DNA of 64,000 bases, from assembly GCA_025359065.1 (NCBI GenBank), contig JANYHM010000012.1, positions 1-64,000 on the forward strand. The letters are read 5' to 3'. This DNA comes from Synechococcales cyanobacterium GL140_1_metabinner_5_sub (lineage in GTDB: Bacteria > Cyanobacteriota > Cyanobacteriia > Cyanobacteriales > Chamaesiphonaceae). This document shows positions 18,479-26,823 of the stretch, piece by piece. The position numbers and the translations under genes are program-made. The first letter of the stretch is position 1. Every line of letters begins with the position of its first letter. Under the pieces are notes generated by a model. That model searched no databases. It saw only the letters and a list, made by a program, of their open reading frames with translations, and had not been told where the DNA came from.

Positions 18479-20479
18479 CCCAATAATTGCCGAAGACCGC
18501 CGCCGTCTGCGTCGATTAGCTTCGGCGCTATTTTCGCTACTGATAACTTCTACTTCCGGCAGGATTTCTGCCGTTTGGGGCACAACCGGCAGCGGAGTGA
18601 GAGATAGCTGTTGCATCGGATAAGCTATCTCTGGCTCAAATTCCTGTTGATAGCCATTTTCTTGGTGATCAGCAGCTTCATCCTCTAGCTCTTGTGGTTC
18701 TGCTGCATAGCTAGCGGCTGCTGGCTCTGGCGGCAAACTACCCGGTTCAACTACCGTAACGATCGCCGTGCGGGGGTTGCGAATTTCCCGTTCGATTTTA
18801 ATCAATGGTGAAACCCCAATCCAGGCATAGACTTCTTTTTCTTCATTGGTCATTTCTACCGAGATTCTTTCTGGTGGCTCGACCGGCATCCGCATGGGTT
18901 TTGCCCGCTGAGGCTTGAGGACAGCATCTTCTTCCTCGCTGTCGAGCTGATTGGCCAAATTATTGGCAATAGCTATGCTGTTTGATTCGGGAGTCTGCAC
19001 CAAGATCGTGCCCAAACGAGGCACCACCCGAGGGTTTTCTTCCCGCGCCGTGATTTCGGGCTTTTCGCCCCGACGCCGTCGTCTTTTATCACCCCGTGCC
19101 TCTAGCTCTTCTTCACCGGCTGGCTCAAATGGATCATTGCCGTGATCCCAAGTGCGCTGAATTACCGGTGGGGCAATATCAATTGGCGGTGGACTATACC
19201 GATCAGCTCCTCCAAACCGATCAACGTTCAACGAAATAGTGCCTTGCTCTCCCGGCAAATGCGCCAAGTGACCTAAACCACCACATTGAGTACAGGTATG
19301 ACCAAATAGTTCGTAAATATTTTGGCCTTGGCGCTTGCGGGTCAGTTCTACTAAGCCTAGCTCCGAAAGCTGCGAAATCTGTGGACGAGCCTTGTCTGCC
19401 CGAAGCTGCCGATCAAAGTGCTCTAGTACTTGCAGCTTGTCTTTGCGGTAATCCATATCAATGAAATCCACCACAATCACCCCGGCCAAGTTGCGCAGAC
19501 GCAGTTGGCGGGCAATTTCGGTAGCGGCTTCGCAGTTTGTCCACAGCACCGTTTCCCGAGAATTGCTCGATCGGGTGAAAGAACCAGAGTTCACATCAAT
19601 TACGGTGAGTGCCTCGGTGGGTTCAATAATAATGTAGCCACCAGAAGGCAGGTCTACTCTAGGCTTTAAGGATTCACGAATACCCGCACTGATCCGGAAA
19701 TACTCCAAGATCGACTGGCGTTCTCGATGATGATCAATAAACAGTCCTTCAGGGGGACGACCGTTGCCACCTAGATATTGCTTGACCCGTTTGACGGCAT
19801 TGGGCGAATCTACGACTACCCGGTTCACATCGCTGGTATAAGTATCTCGCAGCACTCGCTGTACAAAGTCATCATCACGGTTTAGTAAGGCAGGAGCGCG
19901 AATAGCCGATTCAGCATCTTGCTCTACTTTCTCCCACTGGCGCTGCAACCGCTCTAAATCTTCGATAATATCGTCTTCACTTTTGCCTTCGGCCTCGGTG
20001 CGGACTAATAGCCCCATACCGGTCGGTTTGATCAATACTGCTAAAGCCCTTAGCCGATTACGTTCGGCTTCACTGCGCACGCGCCGCGACAAATTTACTC
20101 CTTTACCGAAGGGCATTAATACTACGTAGCGCCCCGGAAGACTGATGTTACCAGTTAAGCGCGGGCCTTTGTTACCGGTTGGCTCCTTCATGATCTGTAC
20201 TAGCACTTTCTGCTGTGGCACCAGCAACTCAGTAATCGCTCCGGCGCTGCGTCGCAATCTCAGAGGGCCTAAATCTGTGACATGGATAAAGCCATTGCGT
20301 GAAGGGTCGCCAATATTGACAAAAGCAGCATCAATGCCCTGAACGATGTTGTCTACCAAACCCAAGTAAATGTCACAAACCTGATGCTGACCAGTAGAAA
20401 CAATAATTTCTTGAATTTGATCTTCGGCAAATACGGCACCAATCCGGTGCTGCTCTGCGATGATGATTTGCTTTGACAT
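18455..20479 (-). CDS. rne: Ribonuclease E/G with C-terminal PNPase-binding nonapeptide
   Basis: RNase E is the main endonuclease of RNA decay and processing. This 674-residue protein has the catalytic half (about 1-410): an S1-like domain near 36-120, 5' sensor region, a DNase I-like catalytic segment with VIDVNSGSFT and VVDFIDM (metal-binding aspartates), and the CTQCGGLGH zinc-link. The C-terminal half is non-conserved and acidic with basic patches, ending in RRRRRRSSA followed by ten residues. That nonapeptide is the known PNPase-binding element of cyanobacterial RNase E. GAGGAA just before the ATG is a good ribosome site. The 3' end overlaps rdgB. Confidence 0.96.
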   Translation of the reverse strand: MSKQIIIAEQHRIGAVFAEDQIQEIIVSTGQHQVCDIYLGLVDNIVQGIDAAFVNIGDPSRNGFIHVTDLGPLRLRRSAGAITELLVPQQKVLVQIMKEPTGNKGPRLTGNISLPGRYVVLMPFGKGVNLSRRVRSEAERNRLRALAVLIKPTGMGLLVRTEAEGKSEDDIIEDLERLQRQWEKVEQDAESAIRAPALLNRDDDFVQRVLRDTYTSDVNRVVVDSPNAVKRVKQYLGGNGRPPEGLFIDHHRERQSILEYFRISAGIRESLKPRVDLPSGGYIIIEPTEALTVIDVNSGSFTRSSNSRETVLWTNCEAATEIARQLRLRNLAGVIVVDFIDMDYRKDKLQVLEHFDRQLRADKARPQISQLSELGLVELTRKRQGQNIYELFGHTCTQCGGLGHLAHLPGEQGTISLNVDRFGGADRYSPPPIDIAPPVIQRTWDHGNDPFEPAGEEELEARGDKRRRRRGEKPEITAREENPRVVPRLGTILVQTPESNSIAIANNLANQLDSEEEDAVLKPQRAKPMRMPVEPPERISVEMTNEEKEVYAWIGVSPLIKIEREIRNPRTAIVTVVEPGSLPPEPAAASYAAEPQELEDEAADHQENGYQQEFEPEIAYPMQQLSLTPLPVVPQTAEILPEVEVISSENSAEANRRRRRRSSAIIGLNDDEPE

Positions 20480-20826
20480 TAAATTTCCTCAAAAATTTAC
20501 AGCAAACTTAGGCATGAAGCATTGCGCTGCCTACTGCTGAATAAAAAATATATGCGCTAACAAGTTTCGCTTCGCCTGCTAATCGGAACTGTGGCGGTCT
20601 GGGCCGAACTCGCCCAAAATAATCGAGCAGTCTATACCAAAGACCACCTGCAGTTGAATTAGCAAAAGTGAAAAAATTTGTTGGGGGTGGGGCTTTGCTC
20701 TCTATAGCTGTCGATCGATTGATGAACTCGCGCGATCGTCCACACGGCTAACAGATATTTCCACTCACATCCCAAATTATACCCTGAATGATGCGTATCG
20801 CAGTTGTAGCCATTTTTCTGTATAGA
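20480..20826. other. Region upstream of rne (probable long rne leader)
   Basis: These 347 bp separate rne from the next gene on the same strand. Cyanobacterial rne genes are known to have long leaders through which RNase E regulates its own mRNA, so most of this stretch may be rne 5' UTR. I see GC-rich paired-looking segments near 20590-20640 but no defined riboswitch and no ORF. Confidence 0.4.
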
Positions 20827-23286
20827 TTAATTTACCCATCGGCCATTATTAATCAAGCCAGCCAATTCGTGGGCTGGCAAGGGCTTGCTAAAAAAGTAGC
20901 CCTGTACCGCATCGCACTGCACAGATTCTAGAAACTGCAACTGTTCGAGGGTTTCCACTCCCTCGGCAATTACGTCCAGTTTCAGCTCCCGACCCAAATT
21001 AATCACCATCCGCACAATGCCTGCATCGATCGAACCAATGGTCAGTTCTTTGATAAAAGAGCGATCAATTTTTAAGCGATCTAAAGGCAGATGTTTCAAA
21101 GCAGCCAAAGAAGAATGACCAGTGCCAAAATCATCTAAAGACACCTGTACCCCAAGCGATCGAATCTCTTGCAATACTTGTACAGCCAGCTCCAAATTGC
21201 TAATAGCAATGCTTTCGGTGATTTCCACTTCCAAGTACTGAGCCGCTAGGCCACTGTCCGATAAAGCCCGCTGCACGGCTTTGATTAATCCGGGCTGCTG
21301 AATTTGTTTCACCGATAAATTAACTGCTATGGGGAAATAGCCCAAGCCTTCATCTTGCCAACGCTTATTTTGCTTGCAAGCATTGATCAGCACCCATTCG
21401 CCAATCTGCTCGATCGAACCGTTTTCTTCGGCCACTGGAATAAAATCTAGGGGGCTAACAAACTTCCCTTCGCTGTCATAGCAGCGCAATAGGGCTTCAA
21501 CACCAATAACTTGATGATTGAGCAGCGAAATTTGCGGCTGGTAATGCAAAAAGAACCGTTCTTGATTGAGGGTGCCAATTGAGTCGATCGCCTGATACAA
21601 AATATTTTCGATGCGTAGCCGTTGCACGGCCTGGGTACAGATTTGGGAACTGTAGGCTTCGTAGCGCACCCCCTGCTGTTGAGCTAAACACAGAGCAGCG
21701 TTGGCATGCTGCAATAATATTTCGGTATCTTCGCCATCGTAGGGTGAGACAGCGATCCCCATGGTGCCCTGCAAATATAAGTAATTACTTTGCAGATGAG
21801 TAAAGCTTTCGGCAAATTCAAAAGGTGCAGCCAAACCATGAAAAATGGTGTCACAAACCATGGCCAGCTCAGCGGGTTGAGAACAAGAGGTAATCAAAAA
21901 GGCAAACTCGTCGCCACTCCAACGAGCCAAAATATCACCCGGTCTTAAAGTTCGTTGCAGTCGGTTCGCCACCATTTGTAAGAGCTGATCACCAATGGTG
22001 TGGCCAAGACTATCGTTAATGGTTTTAAATCGATCGATGTCAAAGAAAATTACTGCCAAGGTCTTACCAGTTTCTTGGCTCTTAGCTAAAGCCAGGGTCA
22101 AACGCTGCTGAAATAGCCAGCGATTCGGTAAAGCCGTGAGAGCATCATAGTAAGACTGATGGCGAAACATGTTCTCCACCCGCTGCTGCATCACTGCTGT
22201 ATAGAGGTGAATCGTTAGAGCCTGGGCGGTTTGCACTTCGGCATCCGTCCAGTGGTAACTGCTGTTTTCTTGGCGAAACAGCGTCAGACAACCAACACAC
22301 TGATGGTTGTAGGCCAAAGGCACCAGCAGCATCGATCGAATTTTGGCCTGATTCAAGGCAAAATATAGCGGTTCTAGACTAGATTGCTGATATACATCAG
22401 ATACGGCATGTACCATCGCTCGATGCTGTTCTTCTCCGGGCTGGCGCTCATACATCACCTTTTGCCACAGGGCATTTTGCTCAACGTCGATCGAAGTATT
22501 AGGCTGCTGGCCATGGGTACAAACTGGTAGCAGCTCACCGCAGACAGCCGGGACAGTATAAAGTCTGGCTCCATCGGCTTGGAAGGCGGTAGCAAGTTCG
22601 GCTAACAAGCTCTCGGTATTGGTGGGGTCGAGTTCTCCTAACAGCGTACTGATGCCCTGAATCAGATTGTCTTGGTGATTTTGTAGGCGGGCACGAGCAA
22701 CTAACTGGGCTTGGGCAATGCCGATCGAGATTTGGTCGATTAGTATCTGGATAGTTTGGAGCTGGCGATGACTGAAGCGCTTGGATTGCCGATGGTGGCA
22801 AGCCATTACTCCCCATAAATGATTTTGCTGGACGATCGGCACTAGTAAACAGCTCACCACCCCCATGGTCTTGAATTCGGCCTCATAGCTGAGGTGGTTG
22901 GGTTGATGGTACAAATATTCGCGGGTAATGGCGGGCTGATGATAAAAAGCAGTTTTGCCAGCTTGGGTATCTACCACTAACCATTGCTGCTGGCGCAATA
23001 ACTCTCGCTGTTCGGGGGGAATATGGCGAGCAGGCAGACCAGTGGCGCTGAGAGCGGGCAGTCGATCGTCCCGAATTGCTTCCGCAATTACGTCCCACTG
23101 GTCGCTGTTATCAAGCTGATAAAAATTGGTGCGATCAACGTCTAGTAGCCGACGGATGGGTTCTACCACCCCAGTTAATAGCTCAGAAACTTGTCGCGCG
23201 TCACGAATCTGACCAACGAGCTGGTTGAGGAGTTGCTCGCTGTCGATAGCCGGTTGAATCCAGGTAATTCCGTAATCGCTAACCAT
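20827..23286 (-). CDS. GAF-GAF-GGDEF-EAL cyclic-di-GMP signalling protein
   Basis: This 819-residue soluble protein carries two GAF domains (about 30-190 and 215-370), a GGDEF domain (about 385-550) and an EAL domain (about 565-815). The cyclase motif reads RWSGDEF, a tolerated variant of GGDEF. The EAL motif is intact (GVEALLR), as are the later DDFGTGHSSL and the K/E residues of active phosphodiesterases. It could therefore make and break c-di-GMP. The first GAF resembles the phytochrome/cyanobacteriochrome lineage, but the usual bilin-binding Cys-His is absent (HLSYEAEFKTMGV at that place). No membrane segment is visible. Confidence 0.9.
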   Translation of the reverse strand: MVSDYGITWIQPAIDSEQLLNQLVGQIRDARQVSELLTGVVEPIRRLLDVDRTNFYQLDNSDQWDVIAEAIRDDRLPALSATGLPARHIPPEQRELLRQQQWLVVDTQAGKTAFYHQPAITREYLYHQPNHLSYEAEFKTMGVVSCLLVPIVQQNHLWGVMACHHRQSKRFSHRQLQTIQILIDQISIGIAQAQLVARARLQNHQDNLIQGISTLLGELDPTNTESLLAELATAFQADGARLYTVPAVCGELLPVCTHGQQPNTSIDVEQNALWQKVMYERQPGEEQHRAMVHAVSDVYQQSSLEPLYFALNQAKIRSMLLVPLAYNHQCVGCLTLFRQENSSYHWTDAEVQTAQALTIHLYTAVMQQRVENMFRHQSYYDALTALPNRWLFQQRLTLALAKSQETGKTLAVIFFDIDRFKTINDSLGHTIGDQLLQMVANRLQRTLRPGDILARWSGDEFAFLITSCSQPAELAMVCDTIFHGLAAPFEFAESFTHLQSNYLYLQGTMGIAVSPYDGEDTEILLQHANAALCLAQQQGVRYEAYSSQICTQAVQRLRIENILYQAIDSIGTLNQERFFLHYQPQISLLNHQVIGVEALLRCYDSEGKFVSPLDFIPVAEENGSIEQIGEWVLINACKQNKRWQDEGLGYFPIAVNLSVKQIQQPGLIKAVQRALSDSGLAAQYLEVEITESIAISNLELAVQVLQEIRSLGVQVSLDDFGTGHSSLAALKHLPLDRLKIDRSFIKELTIGSIDAGIVRMVINLGRELKLDVIAEGVETLEQLQFLESVQCDAVQGYFFSKPLPAHELAGLINNGRWVN

Positions 23287-23467
23287 AGGTGCTTGCTGGA
23301 ATAAGTGAGTGGGAGTCAGCCTTTTGATATAGTGTTAAGTTGTCGGCTTGACACAATTGGCCGGTGCTGGTCAACAAAATTCAGCTTTATTGCTTAAACA
23401 TAATAAAGATAATATTAAATCATCATGACCATTTGCAACAATCTGGTCTTTATATGCAGTCTCCGCT

Positions 23468-24697
23468 ATGCCTATTTCTATTGAATCTTTAGACTCTACC
23501 TGGCAAGGCTTGTGCGCAGCAGCAGCTCACAGCCCTGACTTTTCTGCTGGTCTCGATACAGTCACTCCTACTTTGACAGAAATCCCTGATTTAGTCCGGT
23601 CTGGTAAAAAATTGTTGATCGCTGGCAGCGGCAGCAAGTTAGCCTGGGGGGGCTTGGTGCAGCAGCCCGATTTGGTGGTGCGCACTACTCAGCTCGATCG
23701 ACTAATTGACCATGCAGTAGGTGATCTCACGATCACAGTAGAAGCTGGAATCAGCTTTCAGCAACTGCAAACCCAATTGGCCAGCGCCAACCAATTTTTA
23801 CCTTTGGATCCATTATTCCCAAATCAAGCTTCGATCGGTGGCATTATTTCTACTGGCGATACTGGTTCTTTACGCCAGCGTTATGGAGGCGTGCGAGATC
23901 TATTATTGGGTTTTAGCTGGGTACGTCCAGACGGGGAAGTAGCCAAGGCCGGCGGCCGGGTGGTGAAAAATGTAGCGGGCTACGATTTGATGAAGTTATT
24001 CACCGGAGCCTATGGCACCCTGGGCATTATTCAACAGGTAAGTTTGCGGGTGTATCCCCTGCCGCCCGCTTCTGGTTCGGTATGGATTGCGGGGTCTAAT
24101 TTAGCGCAGTTGGTGACCAAACTTGGAGCCATGAGCTTAACCCCGACTTCTTTAGATTTGCTGACAGCAAGTTTGGCAGCTAAATCTCATTTGGGCGATC
24201 GAATGGGTTTATTAGCCCGTTTTCAAACGATTCCCGCAAGCATTACTGTCCAAAGTAATCAATTAATCCAAACTGCACAGGAGCTAGGCTTAGATGCCGA
24301 GCTGTTGGCAGCAGACAAAGAATCACAAGTTTGGCAAAGTCTGCGATCGCTGGTTATGGATTGTCCAGTAACAGCCAAGGTTGGTCTACGACCCACAGCA
24401 ACAGTGGATTTTCTGCAATCTTTCAGCACAGCAGATCCAGCTCGCCTGGGTCTAATTCATATCGGCAGCGGCATTGGCCTAATTGGTCTAGCAGCTAACA
24501 CCAGATCCACAGAGCTGCTGGCACTGCGTCAGCAATGTGAGGCGGCTGGCGGCTATTTATCGGTGCTCACGGCTCCCAAGCAAACCAAGCAACAAATGGA
24601 AGTTTGGGGCTATCAGGGAGCAGCCGTAGCCGTGATGAAAAAACTGAGGGAACAGTTCGATCGAGAGTCTATTTTCAATCCGGGCAAATTTTTTTGA
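23468..24697 (+). CDS. glcE: FAD-binding oxidoreductase, glycolate oxidase subunit GlcE
   Basis: This 409-residue protein belongs to the FAD-linked oxidase family with a PCMH-type flavin-binding fold. It matches GlcE rather than GlcD in length and in its glycine-rich segments: IAGSGSKLAWGG, FPNQASIGGIISTGDTGSLRQRYGGVRDLLLG and GGRVVKNVAGYDLMKLFTGAYGTLG. GlcE works with GlcD and GlcF to oxidise glycolate from photorespiration to glyoxylate. Neither partner gene is in the window. It is divergent from the GGDEF-EAL gene across about 180 bp and convergent with cobA. Confidence 0.88.
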   Translation: MPISIESLDSTWQGLCAAAAHSPDFSAGLDTVTPTLTEIPDLVRSGKKLLIAGSGSKLAWGGLVQQPDLVVRTTQLDRLIDHAVGDLTITVEAGISFQQLQTQLASANQFLPLDPLFPNQASIGGIISTGDTGSLRQRYGGVRDLLLGFSWVRPDGEVAKAGGRVVKNVAGYDLMKLFTGAYGTLGIIQQVSLRVYPLPPASGSVWIAGSNLAQLVTKLGAMSLTPTSLDLLTASLAAKSHLGDRMGLLARFQTIPASITVQSNQLIQTAQELGLDAELLAADKESQVWQSLRSLVMDCPVTAKVGLRPTATVDFLQSFSTADPARLGLIHIGSGIGLIGLAANTRSTELLALRQQCEAAGGYLSVLTAPKQTKQQMEVWGYQGAAVAVMKKLREQFDRESIFNPGKFF

Positions 24698-24717
24698 TAC
24701 TGTAAATTCCCTAAACC

Positions 24718-25467
24718 CTAGAGCACCGATCCGGCTAGCTGATATTTCTCCCGAAACCCGATCGACTCCCCAATTACAATAATGGCTGGAGCACTAAAAC
24801 CAGTCTTTTGCACCTGCTCATTAATCGAGGCTAAAGTCCCGATCAATTCTTCCTGGGCAGTAGTAGTACCCCAACGAATCAGGGCGATCGGGGTAGTGCC
24901 AGTTAACCCCGCCTTCAACAGCCGATCAACGATATAGGGCAGGTTGTGGATGCCCATATAAACCACGATCGTCTCCGCGCTTTTGGCGATCGCCTCCCAA
25001 TTTACTGCCGGACGATACTTCCCCGCCGACTCGTGACCAGTCACAAAAATCACCGAAGAACTGTAATCTCGATGAGTTAACGGAATCCCCGCGTATGCTG
25101 GAGCCGCAATACCCGCAGTTACTCCTGGCACCACCGTAGTCTCAATGCCCGCTGTTAGCAAGTCAGCTAGCTCTTCACCACCGCGACCAAACATAAACGG
25201 ATCACCGCCCTTCAGTCGCACTACCATTTCTAATTCTTGAGCCTTAGCAATCAATAGTTTGGTGGTATCGGTTTGCAGCAGCGAATGCCGACCCATGCGT
25301 TTGCCCGCATTAATTTTTTCGGTGTGTTCAGGAATTAACGCCAAGATCTCTGGACTGACTAGGGCATCATAAATCACCACATCAGCCATGGCCAAAAGCT
25401 CATAAGCCCTCATTGTCAACAGCCCTGGATCACCAGGCCCGGCACCTACCAAATAAACTTTGCCCAT
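24718..25467 (-). CDS. cobA: Uroporphyrinogen-III C-methyltransferase
   Basis: This SUMT-type enzyme (249 residues from the chosen start) uses SAM to methylate uroporphyrinogen III at C2 and C7, giving precorrin-2 for siroheme and cobalamin. It shows VYLVGAGPGDPGLLT at the N-terminus, VIYDALVSPEIL, VRLKGGDPFMFGRGGEE and VVPGVTAGIAAPAYAGIPLTHR, all diagnostic. The single-domain form lacks the CysG dehydrogenase/chelatase half. The frame is open to 25524, overlapping sirB, but the ATG at 25467 yields the conserved start MGKVYLVGAGPG. It lies 10 bp after sirB, whose product acts two steps later. Confidence 0.95.
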   Translation of the reverse strand: MGKVYLVGAGPGDPGLLTMRAYELLAMADVVIYDALVSPEILALIPEHTEKINAGKRMGRHSLLQTDTTKLLIAKAQELEMVVRLKGGDPFMFGRGGEELADLLTAGIETTVVPGVTAGIAAPAYAGIPLTHRDYSSSVIFVTGHESAGKYRPAVNWEAIAKSAETIVVYMGIHNLPYIVDRLLKAGLTGTTPIALIRWGTTTAQEELIGTLASINEQVQKTGFSAPAIIVIGESIGFREKYQLAGSVL

Positions 25468-25477
25468 TATTGAAACT

Positions 25478-26218
25478 TTAAGATAGACACACCCCGCCCA
25501 AATCTTGACCAAACTTTGTACCAAGCAGCAGTTGGCCGATTTTCTGAATCACCGTAGGGTCTTCGCCCAATAAAGCAGTTGATCGAATATGGCTGTGGGG
25601 GAATCGCAATTTTAGCTCACTAATGACCGCCTCAATTGCTGTGGATGTCTTACCAGGAAAAAGAAAATAGAGCAAAACACCAATTTCACCAGGTTCTGCA
25701 CCAGATTCTACCAAGTCACTCACTCGATTAACCAGGGTCGCCTCTGGTGCCGTGGGTGGAAAAATTGCCCAAAATGCCGGGGTCGATCGCAGTGCCCCTG
25801 CCAAATCCAGCAAAAAATCACCAGCATGACGGCTACCATGCGCCAAAAAAACTGTATTTATAGGCAACGCAGCGCGGATCGGTTGGAGGATGCTGGCCAT
25901 CGAGTTGCCCAAGGGTTCTAACAGCACCAACTGACAACTGGACTCCAGTTCTATTTGGGCTTCTTGGATAGCAGCGGGTAGATCGATCGAAGAATGTACT
26001 CCCGGTGCCAAAAACAGGGGCAAAATCCGTAGCTCCGAGCAGCCAATCTGACGGGCAAACACCGTGATTTGGTTGGTCAAGGAAGTTGCGGCCAACTCTA
26101 GATAAGCTGCTCCTACTGTGGCAGAGATCGATCGGGAACAGGCTGCTGCCACTCGATTGACCGACTGGGCAAAGTATGGGTCACGGCTACCATGGGCAAC
26201 CAGCAAATAAGCAATCAT
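25478..26218 (-). CDS. sirB: Sirohydrochlorin chelatase (SirB/CbiX type)
   Basis: This 246-residue protein contains two CbiX-like halves, each starting with a metal-site motif: LLVAHGSRDP at residue 5 and VFLAHGSRHA near residue 122. It inserts iron (or cobalt) into sirohydrochlorin, the last step of siroheme synthesis for nitrite and sulfite reductases. The two-domain length fits the CbiX-long or SirB group. It is the first gene of a two-gene unit with cobA, 10 bp apart. The dehydrogenase for the intervening step is not here. Confidence 0.88.
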   Translation of the reverse strand: MIAYLLVAHGSRDPYFAQSVNRVAAACSRSISATVGAAYLELAATSLTNQITVFARQIGCSELRILPLFLAPGVHSSIDLPAAIQEAQIELESSCQLVLLEPLGNSMASILQPIRAALPINTVFLAHGSRHAGDFLLDLAGALRSTPAFWAIFPPTAPEATLVNRVSDLVESGAEPGEIGVLLYFLFPGKTSTAIEAVISELKLRFPHSHIRSTALLGEDPTVIQKIGQLLLGTKFGQDLGGVCLS

Positions 26219-26823
26219 CTCCAGTTAGACCTCAATAGAGTGTGAGAGAATAATAATTCACTAAAACATCGTTAATATGTCGAACCAGCTTAATACAACA
26301 GTCTATGGCAAATACTAAATGCCATTTTCTAACTTGTATTGTAATATTCATACTACTCTATATATCTGTGATATCGCTTTCCTATTCTTTACCGTTAGGA
26401 TGCCTCCTAGACAAAATAAACAATTTTCGGATTGTTGTTTTGCTAAACGTTAAAACAGTGTTAAATGTTACAAAACTCTTGGGAAGAAGGGCTTCTGTGG
26501 CTATTCTTAAAAAAACTCAACTAAAATTAACAAGGTCGGTAATTGGGACAGATATGACTATCGATATTTAGTGGTCTATGGTTGAATATTAAATCAGGGT
26601 TAAGTTTTGACTGGCCACCTTGTGTTGTGTAAAGTATCTTATGGCAAAAGTATTAATTGAGGTTATTTTAAGCGTATTAATCTCTTTCAGTTGTGCTGTC
26701 GTCAGAGTTCATCAAAACCAAGTTGAGAAAAGCGACCAAGTCAGATCCTCTACCAGTACAATTAAATCTCAAATCCGCATCAGCATCATTCCATCTACCT
26801 CACAAGACATCTAGGAAGCTAAC
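26219..26823. other. AT-rich divergent region upstream of the giant TPR gene
   Basis: The 605 bp between sirB and the TPR gene contain no recognisable family gene. Composition is AT-rich and CGATCG, common elsewhere, is absent. A frame at 26305-26571 would give an 88-residue peptide with a hydrophobic N-terminus, and another at 26641-26814 is listed separately. Promoters for both flanking genes must lie here. Confidence 0.5.
26641..26814 (+). CDS. Possible small ORF (57 aa) ahead of the TPR gene
   Basis: This would encode a 57-residue peptide beginning MAKVLIEVILSVLISFSCAV, a hydrophobic signal-like stretch, followed by a Ser/Thr/Gln-rich tail. It ends 9 bp before the TPR start codon, and its TAG stop overlaps the AGGAAG ribosome site of that gene, which would allow translational coupling. 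There is no clear ribosome site before its own ATG and no family resemblance, so it may be chance. Confidence 0.3.
   Translation: MAKVLIEVILSVLISFSCAVVRVHQNQVEKSDQVRSSTSTIKSQIRISIIPSTSQDI

Noticed and set aside
26305-26571. 88-codon frame with hydrophobic N-terminus upstream of the TPR gene
   Set aside because: No ribosome site, rare codons and a patternless second half. It is more likely an AT-rich chance frame in a promoter region.
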